A stretch of DNA of 64,000 nt, taken from positions 414,727 to 478,726 of the forward strand of contig ML133382.1 of NCBI GenBank assembly GCA_003864495.1, written 5' to 3'. The position numbers and the translations under genes are program-made. This document shows positions 11,800 through 25,800 of this stretch, piece after piece (position 1 is the first letter of the stretch; each line of letters begins with the position of its first letter). Origin of the DNA: Nemopilema nomurai. Lineage: Eukaryota; Cnidaria; Scyphozoa; Rhizostomeae; Rhizostomatidae. Under the pieces are notes generated by a model, which was not told the DNA's origin, did not search any database, and saw nothing but the letters and a program-made list of their open reading frames with translations.

Positions 11800-13414
11800 C
11801 TGCCCTAGCCCTGGGCCTAAAGTTAATGGGGCCCCCTAAGATATGCCATATCAGTTCGCATCATGCTTCTCAATTCACCAACAGCACTTTGCATAGGCTT
11901 AACAAAATTTTGCTGGGGACCCACTAAGTTTAAAATTTACCACTGGCCCAGTGGGCCTATGGGTAAATGCGTCACTGACCTGATACTCTTTGAAATACAA
12001 ACATGGAGAATGGTTAATTTCAACGTAAGACTTGCCCTTTTGAAGTTGTATCCCATATCAAAACTAAAGAGGACAAGAAGAGCAATGGTCACAACATCTC
12101 ATAACAGATGATGCTACAAATGAAATAAATCAGCAACTACAGCAACACCATTGCTCTAATTTTAATAATTTTAACAGCTTTTGTCTGTGCAACATAGAGA
12201 AGATTAATCGAACAAAAATCCACTAAAGAGATCGGCAAATTTTCCATTTAAACATATTGTAACCTCCCATAAAAGCCTAATGCTCCTACAAATAAATTTG
12301 AAAAGGAAAGTTCGTTATTGCACCGTAAGAGCAAGGCCCTATCTACTCACATCGAATTTTCATATCCTATTTTCACTTTCGAGAATGTGAAATTCCGAGC
12401 TTTTTATAGGTGTCAGCAGCATTAGCGAATCGATTGATTATTTCATTCTCGCTCCAGCAACCTAATCCTTGGTTTACCAAGGAATCCTGAGGTCCAATTT
12501 GTTGGTGATTGGAGATGGCTTCGCACGTGAAAACATGTGTTGCTCACTTGTAAAATATCACCTTTCACTTTCAGGGCAGGAGCATTTCATAATGGATGGC
12601 CTATGCGAGTTGACATCTCGACTGCATCAGCGAAATGCATGTAAGTTCTTATCAATGCGTCCGTTGTCCCTTTTGCAGGGCCCGTATGGAATTGCGACTT
12701 GTACCTTTTTGGTACCGTTTTTTGGTTGTGTGGCTTTTTCCCATCTTATTACACTAAAATACCCAACCGGCTCTGAGTCATTTAATGAGCGACCACCTGA
12801 TTCCAACTGCACATTTTGTTAACTAAAGTTACCCTTGACGTTACCTTAACGTTACATTGGAAGATAGTAAGATGGTCTCAACTTTTGTGTTTTCTTTCAG
12901 TAAATAGATACTCTTAAAGTTGCAGTTATAGGGAAGGGGGAAGGAGGGAGGGGGTTCGGGGAGAAAAGTGATCCTATGTTTTTTTTTAATTTCTGGACAG
13001 TTCCCTGCCCTCTAACTGTCTGGTACCCAGAGTAACAGTTCCCATACAATTCAAGAATTATTCTAACTTCTTTGCTAGCTTCTGTGCGGGGAAAGGCTTC
13101 TGCACGAATTGGGAAATACGTATGAAAGAGGATATGAAGAGAAAATTTTCTGTACGAGTCGATAACTGGAATAAATATTGAAAGAGGAAAAAATAAATCA
13201 GCTCTTGGGATAATCACCGGGCAAGGACACAATGAAGAACATGTAAAAAGATTGGGAATCATCGACCAATCCAATAATAATAGATAATGGTAAAAAGGCG
13301 ATTCCGTTTTGCTTATTAAGAATCACTTTCATTCCTGCTGGTTTTATCTATGCATCAGAACTCCATTACTGTTGTGATAGCAATCACCCATGTAATCGTT
13401 AATAGTTCATTCAG
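11800..13414. other. No confident gene; should contain the 5' part of the downstream FAM107-like gene
   Basis: The FAM107-like gene must have at least one upstream exon with its start codon. I could not choose it. A short ATG frame at about 12592 ending at a GTAAGT donor (12642) is one candidate, but its phase does not fit the acceptor at 13415. Confidence 0.3.
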
Positions 13415-14776
13415 GGTGTTTTCAATAAACGTCACTCTGGAGGAACGTCATACGCAGCGTGACATATGCCCTTTTAAGTCGACGGAAGAGTTGCTTCGAC
13501 TCAACAAGGGTCTTCCTTTTCCAGCTTACGATATACCAGAGCCAGACTATGACACTGACGATGTTAAGAAGCTGAATACCAAACCGATCGTGCACCGGCG
13601 CCATACCTATACAAATATGGGTAGCAACGGAGATGTCGACTACGATTTGGAGGAGGACCATGGCTCTTTGAGTCCTCAACAAATTCGAGCAATGATGTCG
13701 AAAGAACAAAAAGAGTTGCAAAGAGATCTCAAGATAATGCAGAAAAGGTAACTCTTTCTGTCGCCCATACGTGTGGCCGTTTGGTATAAACAAGTTTAGG
13801 TGTATATTCTTAACTTCCTTATTGTTGGCCTAGCCTATACCGCGTTTCTCTTCAAAAATGCCACCAGGCGATACTTAAAAACAGGTTTCAGTCATTCTCA
13901 AGCATTCATAAAATGTAAACAGTTCAAATCTTGATCAAAGAACCGTTATAGTTATTTGGAGGTGTGGTTACTCAGCCACCTAAGTATTAGGAAGTGCCCA
14001 CTTTTTATAGACAACCTCAAAGTAATTTGATTTATTAATAGTATCCCAAGTAACAAGGTTAAATTGAGTGGCCTTTCAGTACAGGTTTTTCATGTTGAGC
14101 CTTGAATCCTGCTTTCACCTTAGAAGGCAACAGTTCTAAGCCACTTGTATTGAGGATTGCAGAAAGTTTGGACCTGTTTGAAAATGTATCCACTGTAAAT
14201 TATAAAATGTATGTGTTTTTTAATATTTATATTTGATTTTTAATATTTCATATTGTTTTTTGAAGGGGGTCAGAATTTCAATCGAAAAGGCCAGAATTTA
14301 AGGCAAAACATCATGAGATCATGTCAAGAGGGCAGCAACGTAAAGAGTCAAAGGAAGCCCAAGAGAGTGAACTCAGCACAAAATTAAAATCAAGATCCGA
14401 AAAGATAGAACAGGTTAGTCTTTGAGCAGGTAGAAAAGGGAATGAAAACTCAATATTGATGTTACACAGCATATTGTAGCCAGATTGATAAAGATCTAGA
14501 TAAGATTTGGCCAGTGTTTACCAAATGTAAATGTCAACCCTAAATTTGAAAGTTTTTACCTGTTATTAATTTCATTCAGTGGAACTCATAGCTGTACCTC
14601 TTTTCTGTAGTAAAATTGTGTATTAGTGTTCTTTCATTTGTCTTTATTCAACCATTTTATGTTAGACATAGATTGTTATTGTCTTTTAGGCTGAAAAGGA
14701 GAAGAAAATAGAAGATGATAAACCTGAGTTTCTGAAAGTGCATTTGAAAAAAGGCAAAGCGAATCCTGGCATTTAG
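13415..14776 (+). CDS. FAM107 family (DUF1151) protein, 5' end incomplete
   Basis: Three exons join in frame: 13415-13747, 14266-14412 and 14690-14776 (TAG). The joined C-terminal half shows the FAM107 (DRR1/HITS) layout: a helical SKEQKELQRDLKIMQKRG segment, matching the vertebrate HQELHRELLMNQKRG block, then a KRPEF/KPEL-type motif, a long Lys/Glu coiled coil, and a closing KPEFLKVHLKKGKANPG matching the vertebrate APEFVKVKGNLRR end. Vertebrate members are small actin- and microtubule-associated, stress-responsive proteins of about 130-145 residues; role here is inferred from family. The N-terminal part (acidic, YDIPEPDYDTDDVKK) is longer than in vertebrates. An in-frame ATG at 13350 would extend the frame, but an acceptor (TTCATTCAG) at 13414 suggests an upstream first exon. 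The last two exons are the most certain. Confidence 0.72.
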
Positions 14777-16840
14777 TATTCATTTTATGTAAATATAGAT
14801 ATCTGTTGAATACTAAGTGATGAAGTATTCACTTTGAATGAGATAATAATTTTGTATTGAAAAGTATGCCATAAGCAAGTAGGGGTGTTATTGTCCTACT
14901 TTCAAGTTCCCCACAAGGTCTGTCATGTTACTTTGATAAATTATATATTAGTTTCATCTTTTCATAACACAGGTCGTTCCTTATCATTCTTCCCTGTGAC
15001 AGGTGCTTTAAATACATATTTTGATATAGAATGGTAAGATTGATCATTTAGAGGCAAGCTGGGCATTGTAATGAAAGATATCTTGGAGAATGAAGATATT
15101 ATGTTCTGGCAGTTTTCCTGATTTCAACGTGTTTGGAAACCATAGGATGTTGAATTGCAATCCAGGTCCACCAGAATCTTTTTTTAAAAAAGTTTCAGTT
15201 TCAAGAATCCTGTAGCTTGACCATCTTCTTTGAAAAGAATTGATGTACTTCACTTTGGTTTCCCTTTTTTATAAGCCAAAGTATATCCTTTCCATGGACT
15301 TATGAGTTTGGGAAACCTTTGATTGCTGTTAATTGAGAATTGTCTCTCATTGTCAAGATGCCGCAACTAAAGTCCTCCTTTACCAACCATTATTTAGCTA
15401 GGAGCAAATATAGAATGGCTTTTAAAACATAAAACATTTGGACTCTTACAGTGAACCTTGATCTTGTGTTAGATAGAATACATTCTATTTTTTCTGACTT
15501 AAGGGGAAATATTGTAGATTAAAGAAGGCACAGGGATGTAGGATTCATCTAGAACCTGGCGGTGTAGGGGTAGGGACAATTAGGGACAATAAGGACAAAC
15601 CCTAGAGACAATTAAGAGATTGTTTTCAGATGACATGGAAAATTTTCTTGCAAGGTGAATTTTATTCCATAAAAAGACCAAACATTAATAGATTAGTCCC
15701 TGTTACATCCCTGTGCAGATTAATAAGTGCAGGACTGATTAACATTACTTGCATAATTGAATTAAATTTTTCTAAATGGAAGAATTCAATTGTAATTTAA
15801 TTATTTTGTATTTAGTATTTGGATATAGTATTAGTCTTGATTTTTCTCATTTAACTATTATGGGAAATCATTGTCTTCCTTAGAATGTCTTATTTATGTG
15901 ACAGAATTGTGTCAAATGTTGCAATTGCTGGGAATCTCGTATAAGTTACTTGGGCATGTTGTAATCTGACTACCATGTAAAACAACCAGACAGTTGCCAT
16001 AGCAGCTGTTGTTTATACAGATCAAGGTTCTGTCAAAGTTTCAAATATAAGAATTAGAATTAAAATTAACTTATTTTGCTTGCATCCTCAATCAGGAAGG
16101 AATTGGTAACTGTTTCAAAAAATGTGGCAAAGCTACAGTAGAGGAAATTTAACTTTTAAAGTGTAGCCTTTAGACACCATGACAAATAAACCTGTCTTTA
16201 ATATACAGGGGCTTGGAATAAGCAGAGGGGGTGGGTTTGAAAGCTGAGGAAAATTTAAGAAGTGGGGGAGTCGCAAAATGGGTGAGCCTAGTCTGGAACT
16301 AGAAAGGAGTGGGGGGTTACTATTGAGAGTAGGAGAGTTTGAAAAAATCAAAAAATTATTTTTTTTGGGGGGGGGGGGGGTTGGCGAGCGGTAAGACCGC
16401 ATAAGTTGCTATACTTTTGAATGCACTCGACTTTCTATAGTCATCCACAGTCATCCCCATTTTTATAAAATGCTTTGAAATTTGAAGTATATTTTTGTTA
16501 GCTATAGCTCAGATTTCCGCAATCAAAATTTCCCTCAAGTATGTTCCGGGGGCTTGAGAGCGCGGACCTTATTGCATGTAATTGTTTCAAGTTTATTCTC
16601 TGTCTTTCAACCATGATTTTCGAAGAACGGTGCTTTAAAAAAGCAGGGTGTCAATTTTTAGGAAATGAGACAATCGAACCGCGTGTCTTTCAGCTTGTGT
16701 TACATGAGGTACCTTGCAACACTACTGGTGAAATTACGCTACTTTCATGTCACGTGGAAATGTCATCAGATTGTGACCCATCTTAAAAATAGAAATATCG
16801 ACTATATATTGTTATTTACCAGCGAAAAGGTATAGGTAGG
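14777..16840. other. Intergenic, FAM107-like to TRAP1; no gene seen
   Basis: AT-rich 3' untranslated and intergenic sequence. A purine-rich block at about 16200-16380 ends in a 14-G run (16367-16380) directly after a T-run. It resembles a dispersed repeat. Confidence 0.5.
16367..16380. repeat. Homopolymer run of 14 G after a T-run
   Basis: Fourteen guanines immediately follow a run of thymines, at the end of a purine-rich block about 460 bases upstream of the TRAP1 start codon. Confidence 0.95.
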
Positions 16841-19800
16841 ATGCTTTCATATCTGGCAAAGGGCGCTTCGCGATCAACGGCTTGCCGTACTACAACATAC
16901 ATATCTGCAGCAAGAAGGACATGTGCTTGCTTAGGCCCTTATGGCACTAAGGGCAGCGGTGGAAGGGATGTATGCACTGTTAGCAAAGTTAAACACGCAG
17001 AAAGTCCGATCAGTTGTGGATGGAAAAAGTCCATCGATGGCAGAAGATATAATGAATTCGGTAATGACAGTTAACTTATCGTAATTTTCCATTTCCATGA
17101 ATTGGCTACCGATCAGTGCCCCCAATCAAAATTCAAGTCTCTGTATTTTCATTTGAATTCGCTAATTGTTCAAAGAGAATCAAACACTCATAGCGTCTAC
17201 GAATCCTTTTCTACTGTAAATAGTTATACAAATACTTTAGAGGAAAGTTATCGTGATTTACAATTGATATGCCTTCGCAGTCACGTAATTGCAAATGTAT
17301 CCAAAAATTGTTCAACTTAGGTATATGAACATCTAACTGCTAAAACGTGAAATTCTTAAGATCTAAGTACAATAAGACTTCTTATAAACGTAAGTTGTTG
17401 CTGAAAGTAGAGGCTGTACTAAAGAATTAAGAAGAAAGACAAGATATTACAAATCAGCTTAAATATAGGTTTCTATTTGCTTCACATTAACAAATGACTA
17501 AACTTGTTTTATTTTTTGGCATGAATACTTGGGATGGGTCTCAAAAACATATTCCGAGAGCACATGTTAATGGCACCAGTGTTTCTCACAGAGCTATTTC
17601 CATGAATTCATGCAGTTCCAGTTTATTTTTCTGTATCAACTAAGGTCACAACAATGTTGGGAAACTTTATCTAGATTCCTTTCTCATTTCTTGAATGTCT
17701 TCATCAATTTTTTTGCTTGGTTTTAAATTTTAATGTTTAAAGATGGTTAATTTATAATTTGAATTATTTTAGGTAATCTACTGATAAAGCAGACAGCCCG
17801 ATGTATGAGCTCAACCAATGAGGAGGCAATCAGTGAGGTATAATGCGTATTTGCTGAATTTTTTACCATTTTGTAGATAATTACCAGTTTTTCGTAAAAA
17901 GTATTGGCTTAAATTATGAAATTGCATATCTAATACCCATACTGTTTATCCTTAGTCTGATTAGCTAATTTCTTTTTATTTTGATCATTGAAATTTAATC
18001 ACATCATTATTGTGAAGAGTAAGTATATCACATCAAAGCCAAGTGGAGGGATTTAGAAGATAGGGCCTTGATATACTTTTTTCCCATTTTACAAATTACA
18101 CTCACTTGTAGAATATAATTTGTGGAAATGGCTTGAAAAATGATGGTACCATAAATGGTGATGAGGGAGACAATAAGAAAAGTGCTGCAACTGATACTGC
18201 ATTAGAAAAGTCTCGTGGAGAGGAGGAAGATTTCTGGTTAAAGATGTGCTCTAACCAGGATCCAAATGATAATACTATATTGCCAGATGCATACTTCAGC
18301 AAGGGTCGGTTGGAAGCACAGGATGGTTTCAACTCTCCTCCTGATAACTTTTCACCTGAGCATGACTAGAAAGTTATTTCTGCTCAAAAAAAGTTTTTAT
18401 TTTTGTTTAATCACTTTAGTTGATTTTGGTTATGGTTCTTGAAGATTAACAAATATTTTTTGGTTTGGATGAAAAATTGCTATAACTAGTACTAATTTAT
18501 GGATAGTTTAGTTAACATTTTGTTTTGACAATATTAGTGATTTCTGTTAAAACTGAAGTCCCCCAGTTAAGTTTGCTTCACATTTTTCATTGCATTCTTC
18601 CAGATTTTCACTAAGGAAAATAGTATGGTCCTCTAATCATGAACTTAAACTAAAACCCTTAGGCTTATAGCCCCATCTTGATCATTTCACACACGTAAGC
18701 CTAATAATATCTGATCAAATGCATTTCCTTTCAATTAAGGCACACCAAACACCAAACCTGAACATATCTGCTAGTCTTAGCTCTATGAAGCTCCAGATCT
18801 TCATATCCTCCTGGATGCATTTCAGCTTTGATTTTCATTCAGCTTTGTTTTTAATTTTATTGCTCAAAGCTGTTATGATTTCAAAACTGCAATTGTATAT
18901 ACATACACTAAGAAGCAGATTCTCTCTTTTCCAAAAATCAAGCTAATTACACTAAAAAACCTCAAATAGAGTCAGATATCAGAAGAGTCTTGTAGTCATT
19001 ATTTTCTTATATATATTTTATAAAATTTGGAAGCTTACAATATATATAGTGCAATAGTGGGGAAGTACCATCATATTTGAGAATTCTTGATTTTTGACAT
19101 GTGTGAAAGCAAGGAAAGTACACAAATACACAATATTTCTTCACATCCCTTCCTAAGCCAGTATTACAATAATTTCTTTCTATCATATATTCTGGTTCTG
19201 TTTTCAGTTAATTCTTAATTCAGAACCATTTCTTTAAGATAGTTATTGTAGAACATTCAATAAAAGAATTGCCATTGGTTTACAGAGCATCTAATTTCAA
19301 TTGAACAACAAATGATTTTGTTAATTAGTTATACAATGTTAATTTAATCATATATTTCAAAGACATTGATAGTAGTTAGCTGAGAATTATAGACCTCAGC
19401 ATGTACATAAGTTTTATTCAATATTTGCAGCATTGTTGAGACATGTTCAGTTTAAAAGTAGTTGGATGCATTTTTAGTGCTGCTTTTAGCCATGATTGAA
19501 TACATGCGTTAAACTGAAGGTTGAATTGGAATTTCTCATCATTTTGCACTATTCATCAGAATTTATGGAAAATGATGAATTATGTCTTTGCAGTATGTAG
19601 GCTTTCCGTTCGTTTTATGTATACCATACTTTGGATCTGATATTATTAGATATTTAATATCAGATGAGGTCTAGCCTTAATAAGCTATCAAATGTTTATC
19701 GGTTACCTTAACTTAAAAAATCTTTATTAATTTGGCTCAGCTATGCATTTAAAATTCATTTGGTTTAGCACATTAAACTTTAAACACAGCAGGCACAAAC

Positions 19801-22800
19801 ACTCCGCAGATTTAGCTGCCAATGCCTACTTTTGCTTCATCATTTTAATTTCTTTATGTTCATAAATTCTTTATGTTCAAAAAGCCAATGGCAGATGTTG
19901 TGCTGTAGTTTAGTTGGTCGTTTGATAAAAAGGCCTAAATGGTTCACGTGACCATAAAGGGTATGTTCCGCAATACTAACCAATAAACTACTTCTAGCGG
20001 AGCTTGCTTGCCAGCCGCAGTGACGCAGTTAAGTAATCAACCATTTTTCGTATACTATTTCTGGGGTCGGTTCAACTTCAGACTGCAATTTTGTAATTCA
20101 ATGTTTTGAAGATCTTTTGATAAAAGACATCATTCAATCGACGTTCAAAATGTAAAAAGCTCTTAATTACGTTTTCAAGCAATGGCGTTATGGAAATATC
20201 TTGCTAAAATGTCGTTTCCAATACTCTCACATGATAATGCTCCGGGGTATAGTGGCTCAAAATTTTACCAAATGGAGTCACGCTAGTTGCCCTTTGGATT
20301 CAAGAATTGACCTAGAATTTAATTTGCAGACATTAATGTCTCCCTCGACCTGCTTCGGGCTTCCTCAAGTCTAACGGTTCTTACTTTTGAGTAAGTAGGG
20401 ATTAGCTGAAGAACGTCGCTTATGAGGTCAAAATTAACAGGAATGAGAGGCGGGTGTTGAAAGCCGGGAAACTTTCTTCGTTTACTGACAAGTACAAATA
20501 CATTCCAGGATATATTCGATTTTCATTTATTTCAAGAAAGTGCAAGGGGCTAAGAACATGTTTGGTGGACGACGGTAGCTAGCCAAATATGCCCGTGTCT
20601 ATCACGAAGCTGCAAGGTGCCTCTTATCCTCCGTCATCCATTAAAGGGCAACAAACAAGCCCTTTTTAAAAAACCACTTGGGAGACAGGGAAACCACAGC
20701 GTAATTTACGAGTTATTCTTTGAGCGAGTGAGTATACCAAAGTGCACGATTTCGACATTCAGTTTACCAAGTGGAGAATTTAATTCCTTAATTCCGGTAA
20801 TGATTTGTTTTCCAGGAAAAAGACGAAGACAGCGGAAGTGTTCACATCATCACTGACAAAGAGACTATTCAAGGTATAGGCAGTGAAATTGCACACAAAC
20901 GATACTTTACACCTACTATGATTTTTTATTATGAATCTGAGATAAATTTCCTTCCTAAGATAAACATTCCTGCCAAAAAGTTTATCTAACACCCCTGTCC
21001 TTATACGGTTTACTTGAACTTCTTTTCAAGTATCGAAGGACATGAATTACTAATAATTCGAATACCTGAACATGTTGCACGGCCTTTAAAGCTGTTAAGT
21101 CATATACATTGTTATGGACTCCCTATGGACACCATTGTTTGAGTATCTAATGATTGTATTTCGGACTAGCCGAGTGAAGGTTGATGTTATGTTCAAGAGA
21201 TATACAAGGAGTTTCTTTCCCGATCTTTACACTTACTTGCGGGCCAACATAAGATATAATATACATATTAAGATATCTTTGTTGTAGTGAAAAACTGTGG
21301 TTTTGTCCAAGGCATTTTGCTATGACATGCATTAGTGCACTCTTGATTCCTAAAAACTTCCGTTTCAGGCCCATTTGACAAACACCAGTTCCAAGCAGAG
21401 ACCCGTCAACTGCTCGACATAGTAGCGAGGTCACTGTACTCAGAAAAGGAGGTTCGTTTCAAGTAGTCACTTTAAGCTCGCCAATACCTTTGATGTCACG
21501 CTGCTATAACCGATAGGAGCCTCAACGCTAAAAATTAAATTTCCATTCAAAAAACCTTGATCGTTGTGAACAAATTTGGCAAAAACATCTGTGTGAGTTT
21601 GACGACTGTGGAAAGTGCTTTCAACGCCCACTTACTTCGCCGTTTATTTGGGACTTTGGAGAGAACCTTACTAATTGGATATGTAATTAAGACCTGATGA
21701 AGGCGTTTGCGTCATAAGTGCTTTATTTTAGTCTCATCAGGACAAATTGCATGCTTCATGTGTCAATTTTTATTGGGCCACACGTGGACCCACTGCAAAA
21801 CGACAGGCTTGTGCACTCACACCCACTCCAAGCAATCAATGTTTCAAGGTCCTTTTAATTTTGAAGCCCTTAAAAATTTAGCTGAAGTTTTTACTATGCC
21901 AATGACTTGGTGTTTTCCTGTTTTGAATTAAATTGAGATTTTCAAACATACCAAAACATCATTTATGAAGATTTATATTCAAATGCTAATTCGAAAATAG
22001 TTTCACTTGAAATATTCGATTTCTTCAGCCAGTCCATGTATTGATAATTTCGTGATTTACTTTGGTAGTAGATTGTTTCCCTCTTTAAAAGGAAGGCGAG
22101 TTAAAAATGTCGCTGCTTGTCAAGTATGAACAGTTTTGGGGATGTATGCTAACGATGTACCTGCTTTTGTATAGCTTGGTGCTAGACGAACTCCTGTAGC
22201 CATACAGTTCCATTTCTTCTCTTATTCAAGGTCTTTATCCGAGAAATTATCTCCAACTCTTCCGATGCACTGGAGAAGCTGCGGCACCAGCAATTGGTTG
22301 GCGAAGAGATGTCTGATCCAGACCTGCCCTTCGAGATCCACTTGACCACAGACGAAGACAAGCACACATTCACGATTCAGGACTACGGTGTTGGCATGGT
22401 AAAGGACGAGCTGATTGCCAACCTAGGCACGATTGCTCGATCCGGATCGCGAGAGTTCGTCAAGAACCTGCAGGGCGACAGCTCAGGTTCGTCGGTAACA
22501 GACAGCATCATCGGTCAATTCGGCGTCGGGTTTTACTCATCCTTCATGGTTGGCTCCAAGATAGATGTTTACAGCAAGTCATACAAGCCCAACAGCGTTG
22601 GTTACTTCTGGACTTCTGACGGGTAAGGCTCCGCTGAGTTCCTTTACGTCATAAGTAAAACATTCCCCTTTATGTTTTTGTAAGGAAAGCATATCGTAGT
22701 CCTAATTACCCATACGTCATTTGATATGATATTTGTGTTCCTTCGTCTTGTTTCTCACTTGGCTGCAATTTTGCTTTTCAAAGCTCAGGAAGCTACGAAA

Positions 22801-25800
22801 TCGCCCAGGCAGAGGGTGTGTCGCGTGGCACCAAGATCATTATCCATTTGAAGAAAGAAGACACCCGATTTTCTATTAAATCTGTTGTAGAAGGCAAGAC
22901 CCTTTTTCTTAGTTCATTTCAGTCATGTCATCATCATTAGAGGTCTCAGGTTATCAAGTTTCTTCTAATGGGTGCTAGTTTTCTAGCAGTGCCTACCTTT
23001 TAAAGTCATGTCTTGTTTAGTTATCAATATTTCGTGTTTTACTAAATTGATTTTATCGTTCATGTAACGTTTTCCAATGAGTAAAACTTTCAGCTTTTCC
23101 TCACGATGTAATGTTTTGCTACAAAAACGGAATTCCACACCAAGGCTCTAGCGATGTTTCGCTTTCTGCTTATCAGATTTGAAATACCCATATATTTGTG
23201 TGTTATTCCAGTTGCATGCTAGGTGTCTATAGCTTGAATTGATGCCACAGCTGCATCTCCAATCCGTTTTATTCAATTTTCATCAATTGTGCTTTTTCTG
23301 CCTATAGATGTTGTCAAGAAATACAGCAATTTCGTCGGCTTCCCGATTTTCTTGAATGGCTCCAGAATGAATGCTGTAGAGGTATTTAATGTCCTCGTCG
23401 AATGTTGTAATTTGATCTTCTAGATTTAATGCCTATTGCTCATTATTGATCTCATTTTTCGAATAACCGTTGTCCTGAAAGAGGTCAGAAGCAAGCCACA
23501 CCCTTTTATATATTTATCAATCTGTGTGACTGTAACATCACCCTCCAGTCCTCTTCCAGTAAGAATGAAGACAGCTTCTGTGTGCTTGTTGCGTTATGTT
23601 TTCAAACCCTGCTGCCTTAAAAATACATAAATTTGGTTTTTGCTGGGCGCTGCCTGCGACGATTTCATGCTCAATAACCTTCTTTTAGGCATTATGGCTC
23701 TCTGATGAAAAGAGTATTTCAAATGAAGATCACGAGGTATCGTTTTTGATCGGCTTTTTGATCAATTTTTTGATCGGCTTGTTACGAAGCAGTCTCGAAC
23801 TTCTAGCCATTTATTACAGCTATGTTTAATATGGCAACCAACTCAAGAAGATAGCTCCATTTGATGAAAAAGACAATAATAATCGGCACTGACTTTAGTA
23901 CTTGTCGTTTCCCTTTTAGAGCATGACTATTTTCTGATAGGAGAGGATGTTGAAAAGCTTTTATTTTAAACTTGCCTTTGCCAGAATTTTGCATGAATTT
24001 AAATATAATGTTGATTAGTTCAACATGATATTAGATCTTTACATCTTCAGTACCTATGCAAAGCTCTAGGCGTATTTTCCCCCAATTTTCAGATATTTTG
24101 AAGGCTTCATAGAAAGTAATTGCAGCTGTTAGTCCACCAGTGCTAATGCTTTAGATAGTTATAGTTTTCTGCTCTTGTTTTAACATTGTATTCACCCTGG
24201 CAGAGAGCCAACTACACCAGTTTTCAAGTCCTGTTCATTTTCTTTGTAGAAATTTTATCAGTTCATCACTAATACTTCTGATACCCCTCGGTATCAAGTC
24301 GTGTACAAGACGGACGCTCCTCTGAATATTCGGTCGCTTTTTTACGTTCCTACAACCTCTCCTGAACTCTACGGATTTGGCAAGATGGAGAATACCGTTA
24401 GTTTGTACTCGCGGAAAGTGCTTATCCAAGCCAAGGCTGAAAACCTGCTTCCTCCATGGCTTCGATTTATGAAGGGAGTTGTAGACAGCGAAGACATACC
24501 ATTGAATTTAAGTAGAGAATTGTTGCAAGATAGTGCGCTGATAAAGAAGTTAAGTTCTGTGGTGAGCTCTAAGCTGACAAGATTCTTTCAAGATCAAATG
24601 AAAAAGGACTATGTGAAGTATGAGAAATTCTTCAAGGATTACGGAATCTTCATAAGAGAAGGCGTCGTGTCGTCAGAATCGCAACAGGAAAGGGAGGAAA
24701 TTGCAAAATTGCTGCGGTTTGAGACTTCAAAAGATAAACCAGGCTCCCAGAAAACCCTTGCGCAGTATGTGAAGGACATGAAGCCAGGACAAAAGGATAT
24801 ATTCTACCTTTGCATCCCAAGGTATGTTTGAAGCAGGATTTGAAGGGCGTAACCTTTCATCGATTGAGTGATGATCAATTGAATTCAGAATGTTTGTTTT
24901 TGGCTTTGGACGTTGCAAGGCTTTGTTTGCCAAATGACGATATGATCTCTAATTCTTTTCAGTCGGGAACTAGCGGAATCATCGCCTTATTTCGAGGCTT
25001 TAAAGAATGACGACGTTGAGGTATGTTTCTCCTTTATCTTGCAATAATCTTTTTCATTTTGCTGATTCCAATCACTATCTGTTATTTATTTTCTACCCTG
25101 AAGAGGGATTTTTATTTGTTGACTTCATTGAAGATACACGAAGGTCAGGTATCATAAATACACAAGTCCACGAAACCTTTGTTCTCGCAATTTCCACTTT
25201 TTGTGGTATATATCTTATTCGGCTTAATTGCACGTGATTATACTACTGTAAGAAGGATATTAATGTAGCATTACACTATGTACGGTTATTTCATCTTCTT
25301 ATTCCATTTCTTGCTAACGGTTTTCTGTTGTTTCAGGTGCTTTTCACGTACAACGAACACGATGATGTTGTCCTCCATCAGCTCAAAGAATTCAACAAAA
25401 AATCCTTGACCTCAGCTGAAAACTACCTCACCCAGTCTCCTTCTAGCACACCAAATGATAGTCAAACTGTTCAAGGTAGACCGGGCGTTTTGTCATGAAT
25501 AGCTAAGGAAACAATCTTAATGTCGATTTTCGATCAACTGGAGTTTTCCCATGCTTACACCAGCAAGAGTAGCAATAATTTTGATTCTGTCCCAGCATTT
25601 TGTAATTGTTTAGTTATTGCTTACCAAACAAGATGGGATGTGATTGGGGGTTTCGGCTACGATTTTCATTTAAAGCAATAATCCGAGATCTGGTTTTCTT
25701 TGTTATAAAGATAAAAGTTCTATTTGTTAAACTGAACCACACGATAGTGGCTATGATATTACGTCAGCAATGTAGGGGGCGAGCCAGAAAGTCTTTTAGG

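Noticed and set aside
12897..13274. Minus-strand 125-codon frame just upstream of the FAM107-like exons
   Set aside because: Its composition follows a pyrimidine-rich tract and a GGTACC-containing repeat word; no family or splice support.
20182..20290. Short ATG frame considered as an alternative TRAP1 first exon
   Set aside because: Its possible donor leaves the wrong phase for exon 3 at 20816, whereas the exon ending at 17837 fits both phase and the family's leader-junction motif.
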